Source: Moritella marina ATCC 15381
GTDB lineage: Bacteria; Pseudomonadota; Gammaproteobacteria; Enterobacterales; Moritellaceae
DNA: 64,000 nucleotides
Reading direction: 5' to 3'
Assembly (NCBI RefSeq): GCF_008931805.1
Contig: NZ_CP044399.1
Span: forward strand, 1,116,001 to 1,180,000
In this document: piece by piece, positions 8,085-16,305 of the stretch
How the letters are laid out: each line of letters opens with the position of its first letter
Numbering within the stretch: position 1 is the stretch's first letter
The notes under the pieces: generated by a model
Told to the model about the DNA's origin: nothing
Database searches by the model: none
Seen by the model: only the letters and a program-made list of their open reading frames with translations
Position numbers and translations under genes: made by a program

Positions 8085-8148
8085 AGAGTAAGAAGTTGTA
8101 AAGAGTAAGCAGTTGTAAAGAGTAAGCAGTTGTAAAAAGTAAGCCGTT
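8081..8148 (+). repeat. 17-bp tandem repeat x4 at a gene 3' end
   Basis: Four adjacent units of GTAAAGAGTAAGCAGTT, with small differences, begin at the stop codon of the TraB/GumN gene. The last codons of the gene (ACAAAGTAAAGCAGTT) form a degenerate extra copy, so the array looks like repeated duplication of the gene's tail. Confidence 0.85.
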
Positions 8149-8231
8149 ATAAAAAATAGCATTGGTTTATTGGTCGGTCATAAGAGTTAGGATATGATGT
8201 TTGTTATCTAACTATTACCGAATGATAACCA

Positions 8232-9008
8232 ATGCTGAATTTTTTTAGTTCTAAGCCGCTTATCGACGACATCAGTTGTGAGTGGATGTTTGACACTTTC
8301 GAGTGGGCGCTAACCCATTTCGACCATCAAGAATTTTTCCAGCGTAGTCAGTTGATCCAGCCTACCAATGATTTCTTTCCCGGTAATATTGATAGCCGTC
8401 ATGGTATGGCTGAAACCATTTTTAATCATGTGGTTAAATACGCAGGGTTAAGTCATTGGCCGTTACAGTTACAAGCGCCGCAGTTGTTTAATCCACAACC
8501 GCCTGCCTTACTCGATTTATCGGCAGTGCAGCGTGATTCGTCAGGGAATCATACTTTACCAGCACTGGTTGCTCTACAGCCTCTAGCTATGACGTATAAC
8601 CACCAACAAGCCTCTAAACCGGGCGATCTAGCTTCAAGTTATGCGCATCATTTAGCGCAGCATATGGTGGCACAATCACAGCAATTACCTCTTGGTGGTG
8701 CTGAGGATTTTAATGCCAGTACCGAAATCGTGGCTATTTTTATGGGCTTTGGTGTGATGATGGCTAATTCGGCTTATACTTTCAGAGGCGGGTGTGGCAG
8801 TTGTTATAACGCCCAAGCAAATCGACAGGCCACGTTATCTGAAGACCATGTTATTTTTGCCTTGGCGTTATTTTGCCGATTAAAAGGTATTGCAACTGGT
8901 GACGCTACCCGTAATTTGAAAGGTTATTTAAGACGTAACTTCAAGCAAGCGCTAAAACAAATTGAGCGTGAACCTGTACGTTTACAGCAGCTGTTGGCGT
9001 TAAAGTAA
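8232..9008 (+). CDS. Conserved hypothetical protein
   Basis: 258 residues, no signal peptide, not assigned to a family. The N-terminal half has aromatic-rich helices (WMFDTFEWALTHFD). The C-terminal half contains a notable block TEIVAIFMGFGVMMANSAYT, then RGGCGSCYN with two close Cys residues, and ends in a basic helix RNLKGYLRRNFKQALKQIE. The central E-x3-(F)xGFG-x3-ANSA pattern recurs in uncharacterised bacterial proteins that I cannot name. No clear ribosome site precedes ATG 8232. It lies between two exported-protein genes, transcribed in the same direction. Confidence 0.7.
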   Translation: MLNFFSSKPLIDDISCEWMFDTFEWALTHFDHQEFFQRSQLIQPTNDFFPGNIDSRHGMAETIFNHVVKYAGLSHWPLQLQAPQLFNPQPPALLDLSAVQRDSSGNHTLPALVALQPLAMTYNHQQASKPGDLASSYAHHLAQHMVAQSQQLPLGGAEDFNASTEIVAIFMGFGVMMANSAYTFRGGCGSCYNAQANRQATLSEDHVIFALALFCRLKGIATGDATRNLKGYLRRNFKQALKQIEREPVRLQQLLALK

Positions 9009-9041
9009 TCTGCGTATTATAAAATAACAGCGAGAGGGTGG

Positions 9042-9650
9042 ATGAATAAACTTGGGCAAGGTAAAACGAAATGGCTCATCACTTGCGTAATGGCGGTGTT
9101 ACTCACTGCCTGCGTTAGCAATGGTCAATATGATAACAAGGATGGTGAGATTGTATTACCGGATAAAGTGATTGAACAAGCGGATCCACCTGTATCAAAA
9201 CCATCAAGAAGACTGGGGCCAGAACCAACACCTGGTTTTAAACGTAAGATGCTCGCTGCGGTAAATGCAGCGCGTGTCGGCGGTTATACTTGTGGTAATC
9301 GTAGAATGCCCGCGGTTGACCCTGTAGTCTGGAATGAGCAATTACAACAATCGGCGTTTGCACATTCCAAAAATATGGCAGATGGCGATTATTTTAATCA
9401 TCGCGACAAACAAGGTAATCGGGTCGGAGAACGTACTTATGCCGCTGGGTATAATTGGCGCGCTGCAGGTGAAAATATAGCCGCAGGACAGCTTGAAGCG
9501 AGAGTGGTCATGACCGGGTGGTTAGGCAGTAAAGGGCATTGCTTGAATATTATGGATGGTGACTATACAGAGATGGGCATGGCGTCTTATACTAATAACA
9601 GCTCGTATTATAGTATCTATTGGACACAAGTTTTAGCTGCGCCTTTTTAG
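9042..9650 (+). CDS. CAP-domain (SCP/YkwD-like) lipoprotein
   Basis: 202 residues. A type II signal peptide with lipobox LLTAC places the lipidated Cys at position 24. A CAP/SCP domain follows (about 70-200): MLAAVNAARVGG, FAHSKNMADGDYFNH, then AAGENIAAGQ and GWLGSKGHCLNIMD, giving the His/Glu/Glu/His cavity residues of the family. These proteins are envelope-associated; bacterial members are of mostly unknown biochemical function. The ATG is preceded by GAGAGGGTGG. It lies 33 bp after the previous gene and may be co-transcribed with it. Confidence 0.88.
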   Translation: MNKLGQGKTKWLITCVMAVLLTACVSNGQYDNKDGEIVLPDKVIEQADPPVSKPSRRLGPEPTPGFKRKMLAAVNAARVGGYTCGNRRMPAVDPVVWNEQLQQSAFAHSKNMADGDYFNHRDKQGNRVGERTYAAGYNWRAAGENIAAGQLEARVVMTGWLGSKGHCLNIMDGDYTEMGMASYTNNSSYYSIYWTQVLAAPF

Positions 9651-9726
9651 TAAATTAGCAGAGCATTTTATAGAAAATACTAGGTACTTATAGAAAATGC
9701 TAAGTGCTTATAGCAAAAAATATAGC

Positions 9727-9772
9727 AAAAAAGATCCAACTTAGCCTCAGAAAGGTAAGTAAGATCTTTTTT
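9727..9772. terminator. Bidirectional terminator hairpin
   Basis: AAAAAAGATC pairs with GATCTTTTTT, and an inner ACTTAGCC / GGTAAGT arm extends the stem. It can serve both the CAP-domain gene (plus) and the small Cys-rich gene (minus). Confidence 0.8.
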
Positions 9773-9796
9773 ATTTAGCAGAATTTAATCAACTAA

Positions 9797-9877
9797 CTAC
9801 TCAGAATCCTGTTCGGTTTCTTCAGTTTTTTTAGTTTCTTCATGATCTTGCCCGCCGCAGCCACCACAACAACTCAT
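9797..9877 (-). CDS. 26-residue Cys/Gly-rich microprotein
   Basis: The minus strand carries a 26-codon frame: M-S-CCGGCGGQDHEE, followed by an acidic Lys/Thr/Glu tail ending EQDSE and a TAG stop. The Cys-Cys-Gly-Gly-Cys-Gly-Gly head could bind a metal or cofactor. An excellent ribosome site (AGAGGAT) lies seven bases before the ATG, and a terminator follows 25 bp after the stop, so the gene has a complete expression context despite its size. I recall similar CCGxCGG tiny proteins in marine gammaproteobacteria but know no function. Its own promoter would lie in 9880-9990. Confidence 0.7.
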   Translation of the reverse strand: MSCCGGCGGQDHEETKKTEETEQDSE

Positions 9878-10035
9878 AATAATATCCTCTTTGTTCAATC
9901 AATTTAGTGTTAAGTAAAATACCCAGTCACTATAACCAAGTGTTTTACTCAAGTAATTGACTAATGTCATGTAGGTTACTTTATTTTTATCTTGGAGCTA
10001 TTGTTGATCTGTTTAGGGGGTTATAGCTTCATGCG

Positions 10036-10989
10036 CTATGCCAATCCCATATCTTGCACTCGTTTATCTATTAACTTGCCACACTGTTCTTTTAATAAAT
10101 TACGTAGCCAAATATGTGCAGCAGAATGTTCACAGCGAGGATGCCAGATAAGCGAATATTCAAAAGGTTTAAATTCAAAGGGCAAAGACTTTACAATCAA
10201 GCCATGTTTTTCAGCGACTAAATAGGCTAAATCAGCAGGCACGGTGATAATGAGTGGCATTTTATCAACAATCGCTAATGCAGCCTCTAAATGATAAGCC
10301 CGTAACAGCGTTTTCGGCTGGGTATAGCCATTGATCGCAGTATCTAACAGCGATTTTACACCATCACTGATCGCAATTAATGCGTGTGGGTATGCAAGGT
10401 AATCAGCTAAGGTTAATTCTTTGTCTGCGAGAGGATGAGATTTTGATAACATACAATAAACACTCACAAAACCTAATTTTTCTCGTTCTAATGGCTCTAT
10501 ATTAGCAGTCGGACGACAGATCGCCATATCACAACCTTCAGTCGTTAATTGCTCAAGCATTTGTTCATGCTTAAGTGGCGAGAATGCCAATGAGATATTA
10601 GGTGCTTTTTCATAAATACGCGGCAGTGCATAGGGTAAAATTGTCTGCATTGCATAATCAGTCGTCGCGATAGAAAAATGCTGTGTGCATAATTTTGGTT
10701 CAAAATCTGTCGGAGACAGTAACATTCGCAATGATTCTAGCGGCTCATTAACCGCACGGCTTATTTCTAACGCACGCTGAGTTGGTTGTAGATGTTGCCC
10801 TTGGCGAATAAAAAGTGGGTCATTGAGTAACTCTCTTAATCTTCCTAATACTCGGCTCATTGCTGACTGGCTTAAATTAAGTCTGACCGCACTACGTTGT
10901 ACACTGCCTTCTTCTATTAGCACTTTTAACGCTACAAATAGGTTTAAGTCGCGACGATAGACTTCTTCAAGATCCATATTTATACCCAT
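10036..10989 (-). CDS. LysR-family transcriptional regulator
   Basis: 317 residues (or 313 from Met5 at 10977). The N-terminal winged HTH reads DLNLFVALKVLIEEGSVQRSA followed by LSQSAMSRVLGRLRELLNDPLF, a standard LysR pattern of the NodD/LeuO-like branch. The C-terminal effector domain runs from about residue 95 to 300. It is divergent from the small His-rich protein and MFS carrier genes, so regulation of that pair is the simple expectation. An imperfect dyad CATAAT-N12-ATTATG lies next to its start at 10992-11015. Confidence 0.88.
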   Translation of the reverse strand: MGINMDLEEVYRRDLNLFVALKVLIEEGSVQRSAVRLNLSQSAMSRVLGRLRELLNDPLFIRQGQHLQPTQRALEISRAVNEPLESLRMLLSPTDFEPKLCTQHFSIATTDYAMQTILPYALPRIYEKAPNISLAFSPLKHEQMLEQLTTEGCDMAICRPTANIEPLEREKLGFVSVYCMLSKSHPLADKELTLADYLAYPHALIAISDGVKSLLDTAINGYTQPKTLLRAYHLEAALAIVDKMPLIITVPADLAYLVAEKHGLIVKSLPFEFKPFEYSLIWHPRCEHSAAHIWLRNLLKEQCGKLIDKRVQDMGLA

Positions 10990-11165
10990 AGCATAATCAT
11001 TATTACTGCATTATGAACAACAACAAAAGAGACATCCAACGTTTATTGATTAATTCAAACTAATAGTTGCGTTTTATGCATGTACATTGTGATTTTTAAT
11101 CATTTGATTCATGTATCTACTTTCTTTACTATCCCGTTTCCTTTAATTTCAATAAGAACACATCA

Positions 11166-11360
11166 ATGTTTTCACAGTCACTTTTTGCACAGCTAGTGCG
11201 GATGTTAGTGCTGCTAATCATTACTCTTTATGGTGTCCGGCAATGCCAGCCATTAATCGATTCATTAGCTAACAATGCAACAAGCGGTGGTTGTCACCAA
11301 CACAATTCACCTAAAGACGAACACCGTCCACTTAAACACGAACACATGGAACATCATTAA
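11166..11360 (+). CDS. Small membrane protein with His-rich C terminus
   Basis: 64 residues: one hydrophobic helix (about 5-24), then a Cys/His-rich tail with GGCHQHN and HRPLKHEHMEHH. Ten histidines fall in the last 25 residues, which suggests metal binding. The stop codon overlaps the ATG of the MFS gene by one base (TAATG), so the two are translationally coupled. No family recognised. It could be an accessory subunit or metal-responsive part of the transporter; this is inference from context. Confidence 0.65.
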   Translation: MFSQSLFAQLVRMLVLLIITLYGVRQCQPLIDSLANNATSGGCHQHNSPKDEHRPLKHEHMEHH

Positions 11361-12574
11361 TGAGTATTTTTCGTTTCCCCCTTTTAGTCTGGGCTGGTAT
11401 CGCTATATTAATTGTTAGTTTAGGGCTCAGGCAGTCGTTTGGTATCTTCATGTTGCCAATATCAGATACCTTTAATACAGGGCGTGAATTTTTTAGCTTT
11501 ACAATCGCATTACAGAATTTACTCTTTGGTATGTTCCAGCCTTTTGTTGGCATGGCTTCTGATCGTTGGGGACCTAAGCGAATAATTATTTTGGGTGCGG
11601 TGTCTTATGCTGCGGGCTTATATCTTACCTCACTCGCAACGGATCCAAGTTGGTTGTATCTCACACTTGGTACACTGGTGGGACTTGGGTTAAGTGCTAC
11701 CAGTTACGTTATTATTCTTGGTGCTGTGGCGCGCGTTGTACCGGCTGAACACACAGCAAAAGCATTTGGACTGACAACAGCAGCTGGCTCATTCGGTATG
11801 TTTGCTGTCATACCTGGAGCACAATCATTGTTGAGTCATGTCGGTTGGCAGAGCGCACTGCAGGTTTTTGCATTAATGTGTTGTTTGATAATTGCATTTT
11901 CTGCTTTTATGAAGACTAACAAAACGTTAGCATCTACAAGTACAGATATTGATAATTCACAGACGTTAAAAGAGGCGTTAAAAGAAGCATTTAATCATCG
12001 TGGTTACTGGCTTATCCACGCGGGGTTCTTTGTTTGTGGCTTTCATGTCATGTTTATTGCAACGCATTTACCTAGCTACCTTGCAGATAAGGGACTGCCT
12101 GTGGCGACAGCCGCAATGGCATTAGCGTATGTTGGTATTTTCAATATATTCGGGTCTTACTTTTGGGGCGTGATGGGCGATAAGTTTAATAAATGTTATG
12201 TGATGACATCTTTATATTTAATCCGTTCTGTGGTTATTGCTGCGTTTGTTGTTCTGCCTGTGACCGTTGATACCGCGACTATTTTTGGTGCAGCGATTGG
12301 TTTTTGTTGGTTAGGGACAGTGCCACTGACGTCAGGATTAGTTCGCCAAATGTTTGGTGCTCGATATATGTCTACGTTATATGGTCTGGTCTTTTTTACC
12401 CATCAAGTAGGTAGCTTTTTAGGTGCTTGGGTTGGCGGGTTAATGTATGACTATTACGGTTCTTACGATCCAATCTGGTGGGCAACGGTTGTGATGGCAC
12501 TTTGTGCAGCATTACTGCATTTACCAATTAATGGTCGTCCTGTACCACGCTTAACCGTTGCGACGGCAACCTGA
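11360..12574 (+). CDS. Major facilitator superfamily transporter
   Basis: 404 residues with about 12 hydrophobic segments in two halves separated by a hydrophilic loop near residue 200. The MFS A-motif-like segment GMASDRWGPKRI lies between TM2 and TM3 and a counterpart GVMGDKFNKC in the second half. Overall character resembles the monocarboxylate / oxalate-formate-antiporter-like MFS_1 group, but the substrate cannot be read from sequence. It is coupled to the small His-rich gene upstream and divergent from a LysR regulator. Confidence 0.87.
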   Translation: MSIFRFPLLVWAGIAILIVSLGLRQSFGIFMLPISDTFNTGREFFSFTIALQNLLFGMFQPFVGMASDRWGPKRIIILGAVSYAAGLYLTSLATDPSWLYLTLGTLVGLGLSATSYVIILGAVARVVPAEHTAKAFGLTTAAGSFGMFAVIPGAQSLLSHVGWQSALQVFALMCCLIIAFSAFMKTNKTLASTSTDIDNSQTLKEALKEAFNHRGYWLIHAGFFVCGFHVMFIATHLPSYLADKGLPVATAAMALAYVGIFNIFGSYFWGVMGDKFNKCYVMTSLYLIRSVVIAAFVVLPVTVDTATIFGAAIGFCWLGTVPLTSGLVRQMFGARYMSTLYGLVFFTHQVGSFLGAWVGGLMYDYYGSYDPIWWATVVMALCAALLHLPINGRPVPRLTVATAT

Positions 12575-12615
12575 TTATTGCTGCGGTTACGGAATAATCC
12601 CCAATCTAAGAAACA

Positions 12616-12654
12616 AGCCAAGCGTAATTCACCATCCGTGAATGGCGCTTGGCT
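12616..12654. terminator. Hairpin after MFS gene
   Basis: AGCCAAGCG...ATTCAC / GTGAAT...CGCTTGGCT form a long stem 42 bp after the MFS stop. A following U-tract is missing, so it may be a terminator-like structure only. Confidence 0.55.
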
Positions 12655-12689
12655 GCTATAAGGCCTTTCATTCATGTGAAGCAAGGCAC

Positions 12690-12866
12690 TTTCTATACGT
12701 CTTTACGACAATCAACGACCCATTCCCATTGCTTATCAAGCGTATAGCGGTAGAAAAACTGTAAGCCGTAATACATCGAACCGCACGAGATAGGCATCAA
12801 TAGTCGTTGATCGTTTACCTTGCAACCTTAAATTGGTAAGGTGTTGTTCATAAAGAAAATTAAATC
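12690..12866 (-). pseudogene. Tyrosine recombinase (integrase) N-terminal remnant
   Basis: Read on the minus strand, about 12864 downward encodes FLYEQHLTNLRLQGKR...TIDAY, the SAM-like core-binding start of a phage-type or transposon-associated tyrosine integrase. A one-base deletion then shifts the frame, and further on YGLQFFYRYTLDKQWEW appears, another core-binding segment of the same family, after an apparent internal deletion. No start, catalytic Arg/His/Tyr region or intact frame remains. The 5' part is nearly the same as a second remnant at 28340-28622. Confidence 0.65.
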
Positions 12867-13018
12867 TTATGCTGTAAATGATTCATATTTAGAGCACTAA
12901 TAATGCTTCGTTCAACAAAAACTTTAAATGGAACGAAAACTGTTGGCTTTATTTTGCTTAACGCTAACATTATAGCCAGCTATTTGACTCCGCTTCGTGC
13001 GGTCTATAGGAGTAATTC

Positions 13019-13438
13019 GTGACTAAAATTGAACATTTAAATATCACAGTTCCAGATATTGATGAGGCGATTAAATTTATTCAAATTGTAGCGCCTGATT
13101 TCAAAGTAAGAAAAGATGTGAAATCATCCACTAGTCATCGTTGGACACATATTGGTAATGATGAATGTTATTTTGCCCTTCAAGAAACTCATTTAGGTTC
13201 AGAGCCAGAAAGCCCTCGTAAATCATATAAAAACTATGGTGTTAATCATATCGCAATTGTTGTTGATGACCTTTTGAGAGTCGAAAGTGATTTGGTAAAG
13301 TATGGTTATAAGCGCAGTATTGATACTCCTGTAGAGAAACACCGTAAAAGGCTGTACTTCTTTGATAATTTGGGGTTTGAGTGGGAGTTGGTTGAGTATA
13401 GTTCTCAAGATCCTGCAGAGAAGTTTTTATACGAATAA
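13019..13438 (+). CDS. VOC-superfamily (glyoxalase/bleomycin-resistance-like) protein
   Basis: 139 residues with two beta-alpha-beta-beta-beta modules: IEHLNITVPDIDEAIKF and later YGVNHIAIVVDD...GFEWELVEY. The H-x-N/I and final E residues fit VOC metal ligands. Enzymatic role unknown. The start is GTG at 13019 with AGGAG six bases upstream. It lies next to an integrase remnant and is followed 47 bp later by a GNAT gene; the pair looks like acquired cassette-type cargo. Confidence 0.8.
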   Translation: MTKIEHLNITVPDIDEAIKFIQIVAPDFKVRKDVKSSTSHRWTHIGNDECYFALQETHLGSEPESPRKSYKNYGVNHIAIVVDDLLRVESDLVKYGYKRSIDTPVEKHRKRLYFFDNLGFEWELVEYSSQDPAEKFLYE

Positions 13439-13485
13439 AAGGTATAAGTTAAGTCTTAACGGTAACACTATATAGAGAATTATTT

Positions 13486-13962
13486 ATGCAAATAGTAAAC
13501 GTGGATAGTAGCAATAAACATGTATATGCTAATTTATATCAAGGTTATGCGGCTGAATTTTCAAAAATCATAGCAGACAAACCTGATGAAAATGGGATGT
13601 TTGAAATATACCCAAAAATTGAAGGTAATGTTTCCGGTTACTTATTATATGAAGATGGGGTTCCTGCGGCGCTTACAGCCATTTTGGAAAAATCACCAAA
13701 CGAATTTGAGATCTGTGATTTTTATGTATTACCCTGTTTTCGAAAAAACAAAATTGGTAAGCTGTTTATATCAAACATTTTTCAACGTCTCGAAGGCTCT
13801 TGGGAAATTAAGCAAGTAGCTGGTGCTGAACATGCTGTTAAGTTCTGGCAGAATGTCGTTAATGACTACACATTAGGCTCCTTTGTTGAAGATAAGTATC
13901 TTGATGAAAAGTGGGGCTTAGTGACAAGGCAGCGTTTTAGTCATGCTCAAGATGCTACTTAA
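13486..13962 (+). CDS. GNAT-family acetyltransferase
   Basis: 158 residues. FEICDFYVLPCFRKNKIGKLFISNIF is a GNAT motif A segment (RKNKIG acetyl-CoA loop), followed by KQVAGAEHAVKFWQNVV, the usual motif B. Substrate unknown. The stop codon lies in ACTTAACAGGGCGT, which resembles the R'' end of an attC site and matches the tail of the acetyltransferase at 29440-29949, so this may be an integron-type cassette that has lost the rest of its attC. Confidence 0.78.
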   Translation: MQIVNVDSSNKHVYANLYQGYAAEFSKIIADKPDENGMFEIYPKIEGNVSGYLLYEDGVPAALTAILEKSPNEFEICDFYVLPCFRKNKIGKLFISNIFQRLEGSWEIKQVAGAEHAVKFWQNVVNDYTLGSFVEDKYLDEKWGLVTRQRFSHAQDAT

Positions 13963-14256
13963 CAGGGCGTGACATTTACAGTTACATCTACTTGCTGGCG
14001 TGATGCTTATTTTTGCAGGTGTAAAAATGGCATCTGTGGAAAATAACATATAACAGTAACCTAAAATGGAACAGAGAAGGTGGCTAAGCTATTTTCCGCT
14101 TCCCTCCGCTGTACTTCGCCATAAAACCCCTCCTAAGTCTCTATTATACAAGCTGACATTAGCGAAATTACGTTTCATCACCTATCTTTCTTTCTAAGTA
14201 TTATGAAAATGCATCATGAAAACACTGATAATTCGCTCTAAATAAGAGGATGTTAC

Positions 14257-15120
14257 ATGTCCATTTTGGATAACTTTTTCGATAAACTCTGGCAGCAATA
14301 CAGTGAGATTAGCCCACAGGCTCTAGCTATACACCAATTATTTGAAAACAAAGGCGAGACATTGGTTAATGACCATGTCGCGTTTCGTACGTTTGCCGAT
14401 TCTCACATTAGTCTTGATATTGTTGAAGATGAGATCTTAGCGTTAGGTTATCGACTATTAGATTCCTATCAGTTTGAGGTTAAAAAACTCGATGCCCGTT
14501 GTTATATCCATGACCAGTCTCCGACTAAAATATTCATCAGTGAATTACGTTGGGGTGAATTATCAGAGCAAGCGCAAGCTATAATCCAAGACATCATCGA
14601 GCAGGGGCATAAGACATTAAGTTCGCCGTTAATCGATCAGTCCAGTGCAGGGATTTCGCCTTTATTAAGCGCTGGACGACTATGGCAGTTACCCAGTTAT
14701 GCCGATTATCAAACGCTCGCCGCAGAATCGGAATATGCCGCTTGGCTGTCGGTATGGGGCTTACGGGCCAATCATTTTACACTCTTCGTCAATCACTTAA
14801 AGCGTGACCCTGAATTATCGCAAGTCGTTGAGCTGTTACAACAACAGGGTTATGAGCTCAATGATGCTGGTGGCGTGATAAAAGGTAAGCAGGCTGATTT
14901 ATTAATTCAAGCGTCAACGATGGCGGATACCTGTTTAATCGATTTTAAAGATGCTGGCAAGCAGCCTATTAGCAGTTGTTATTATGAATTTGCTCAACGT
15001 TTTACCCAAGAAAATGGTCAATTATACCAAGGTTTTGTACCAAGCAGTGCAGATAAAATATTTGAGTCAACCAGCATGAAATCAATATTAGGTGGGGTTG
15101 CATCAGACGATGATAATTAG
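14257..15120 (+). CDS. DUF1338 family 2-oxoadipate dioxygenase/decarboxylase-like protein
   Basis: 287 residues of the DUF1338 (VOC-like) family; Pseudomonas HglS (YdcJ-type) members convert 2-oxoadipate to D-2-hydroxyglutarate. NDHVAFRTF gives His40, LRANHFTLFVNH gives His173 and CYYEFAQRF gives Glu244, a plausible His/His/Glu iron site. It is shorter than HglS (about 460), matching the compact bacterial branch. It leads a three-gene operon with saccharopine dehydrogenase-like and ALDH7-like genes, which supports a role in lysine/2-aminoadipate breakdown. ATG is preceded by AGAGGA. Substrate assignment is inference from family and context. Confidence 0.82.
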   Translation: MSILDNFFDKLWQQYSEISPQALAIHQLFENKGETLVNDHVAFRTFADSHISLDIVEDEILALGYRLLDSYQFEVKKLDARCYIHDQSPTKIFISELRWGELSEQAQAIIQDIIEQGHKTLSSPLIDQSSAGISPLLSAGRLWQLPSYADYQTLAAESEYAAWLSVWGLRANHFTLFVNHLKRDPELSQVVELLQQQGYELNDAGGVIKGKQADLLIQASTMADTCLIDFKDAGKQPISSCYYEFAQRFTQENGQLYQGFVPSSADKIFESTSMKSILGGVASDDDN

Positions 15121-15149
15121 CGGTTAATCCCTGTAATAAGGAGTTTTAA

Positions 15150-16247
15150 ATGACAAAACGCATTGTTGTTTTAGGGCTAGGTAGGATTGGCGGTGCCATT
15201 GCTCAGATCTTAAATCGCCATGATGGCTATGATGTCACGGGCGCTGACATTAATCCCACTGCTGTGGCACATTTTAGTGAGCAATTTAAAACCGAGCTAT
15301 TACCCAATACATCCCCTGAAACTAGAGATTATGGCGCCTTGCTGACAGGGCAGGATGCGGTGATCTCAGCCCTCACTTTTAATGATAATCCCTATGTTGC
15401 CCAAGCTGCGCTTGATCATGGTTGTAGCTATTTTGATTTAACCGAAGATGTACGCTGTACTCAAGCCATTAAGGAAATAGCCCTTGCTGCAGCGCCGGGG
15501 CAAGTGTTTATGCCCCAATGTGGTTTAGCCCCAGGCTTTATCGGTATTTTGGGTTACAGTTTTCGGCATCGCTTTGACCGCCTTGATACCCTTAAATTAC
15601 GTGTTGGCGCATTACCTGAATATCCCTCCAATCAAATGATGTATAACTTGACATGGTCTACCGAAGGCTTAATTAACGAGTATGCAAATCCTTGTGAATC
15701 CATTAAGAATCACATTCCCACATTAACTGAGCCGCTAGAAGGCCGCGAAGTATTCTCAATCTCTGGCGTCGAATATGAGGCGTTTAACACCTCGGGCGGT
15801 CTGGCTAATCTATGTTATTCCTTGGACGGAGAACTACGAGAACTGACTTATAAAACCATCCGTTATCCTGGTCATTGCAAGTTAATGAAGTTCTTGTTTC
15901 ATGATTTACGCCTAGGTGAAGAGGGCAAGCGCCGTGACATGTTGATGGAGATATTTGAAAGTTCGGTCGCCACCACGATGCAAGATCTGGTGTTGATTTC
16001 GGTGGTGGCCACGGGTTATGTCGATGATAGGTTAAAACAGTGTAGCCGCACGTTTTTACTCCGACATACCGCAGAGCAAAGTGCCATTCAAATATCGACG
16101 GCGAGCGCTGCGGTGACGACTGTTGATCTGATTTTAAATGGTCGTGAATCAAGACAAGGTTTCGTTGAGCAAGAAACATTAAACATTGATGAGTTCTTAG
16201 CGAACGACTTTGCGAAAGCGTATCGCGATGCAGAATTAAGTATTTAA
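15150..16247 (+). CDS. Saccharopine dehydrogenase-like oxidoreductase
   Basis: 365 residues. A Rossmann fold starts at once (RIVVLGLGRIGGAIAQIL, a GxGxxG pattern) followed by the saccharopine dehydrogenase C-terminal-like domain with FMPQCGLAPGFIGILG and YKTIRYPGHCKLMKFL. Related bacterial proteins act as saccharopine or lysine dehydrogenases releasing 2-aminoadipate semialdehyde. It sits 29 bp after the DUF1338 gene with an AAGGAG site, and before an ALDH7-like gene, so all three steps toward 2-oxoadipate and 2-hydroxyglutarate could be linked. Which substrate it uses cannot be told from sequence alone. Confidence 0.85.
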   Translation: MTKRIVVLGLGRIGGAIAQILNRHDGYDVTGADINPTAVAHFSEQFKTELLPNTSPETRDYGALLTGQDAVISALTFNDNPYVAQAALDHGCSYFDLTEDVRCTQAIKEIALAAAPGQVFMPQCGLAPGFIGILGYSFRHRFDRLDTLKLRVGALPEYPSNQMMYNLTWSTEGLINEYANPCESIKNHIPTLTEPLEGREVFSISGVEYEAFNTSGGLANLCYSLDGELRELTYKTIRYPGHCKLMKFLFHDLRLGEEGKRRDMLMEIFESSVATTMQDLVLISVVATGYVDDRLKQCSRTFLLRHTAEQSAIQISTASAAVTTVDLILNGRESRQGFVEQETLNIDEFLANDFAKAYRDAELSI

Positions 16248-16253
16248 ACTTTT

Positions 16254-16286
16254 AGTTTGTAGTTTGTAGTTTGTAGTTTGTAGTTT
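16254..16286. repeat. 7-bp tandem repeat (AGTTTGT)x4+
   Basis: At least four copies of AGTTTGT plus a partial one fill the gap between the saccharopine dehydrogenase-like and ALDH genes of one operon, just upstream of the ALDH ribosome site GCGAGGA. Confidence 0.85.
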
Positions 16287-16305
16287 TAACAGCGAGGATA
16301 ATCAC

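Noticed and set aside
8081-8148. Tandem repeat as a CRISPR array
   Set aside because: Units are contiguous without spacers and no cas genes are near.
12900-13018. attC site before the VOC gene at 13019
   Set aside because: GTTAAGC is found only on the minus strand and no matching R'' partner lies at a suitable distance.
15805-16179. 124-codon minus-strand frame within the saccharopine dehydrogenase-like gene
   Set aside because: Antisense to a well-supported gene, no ribosome site, no recognisable domain.
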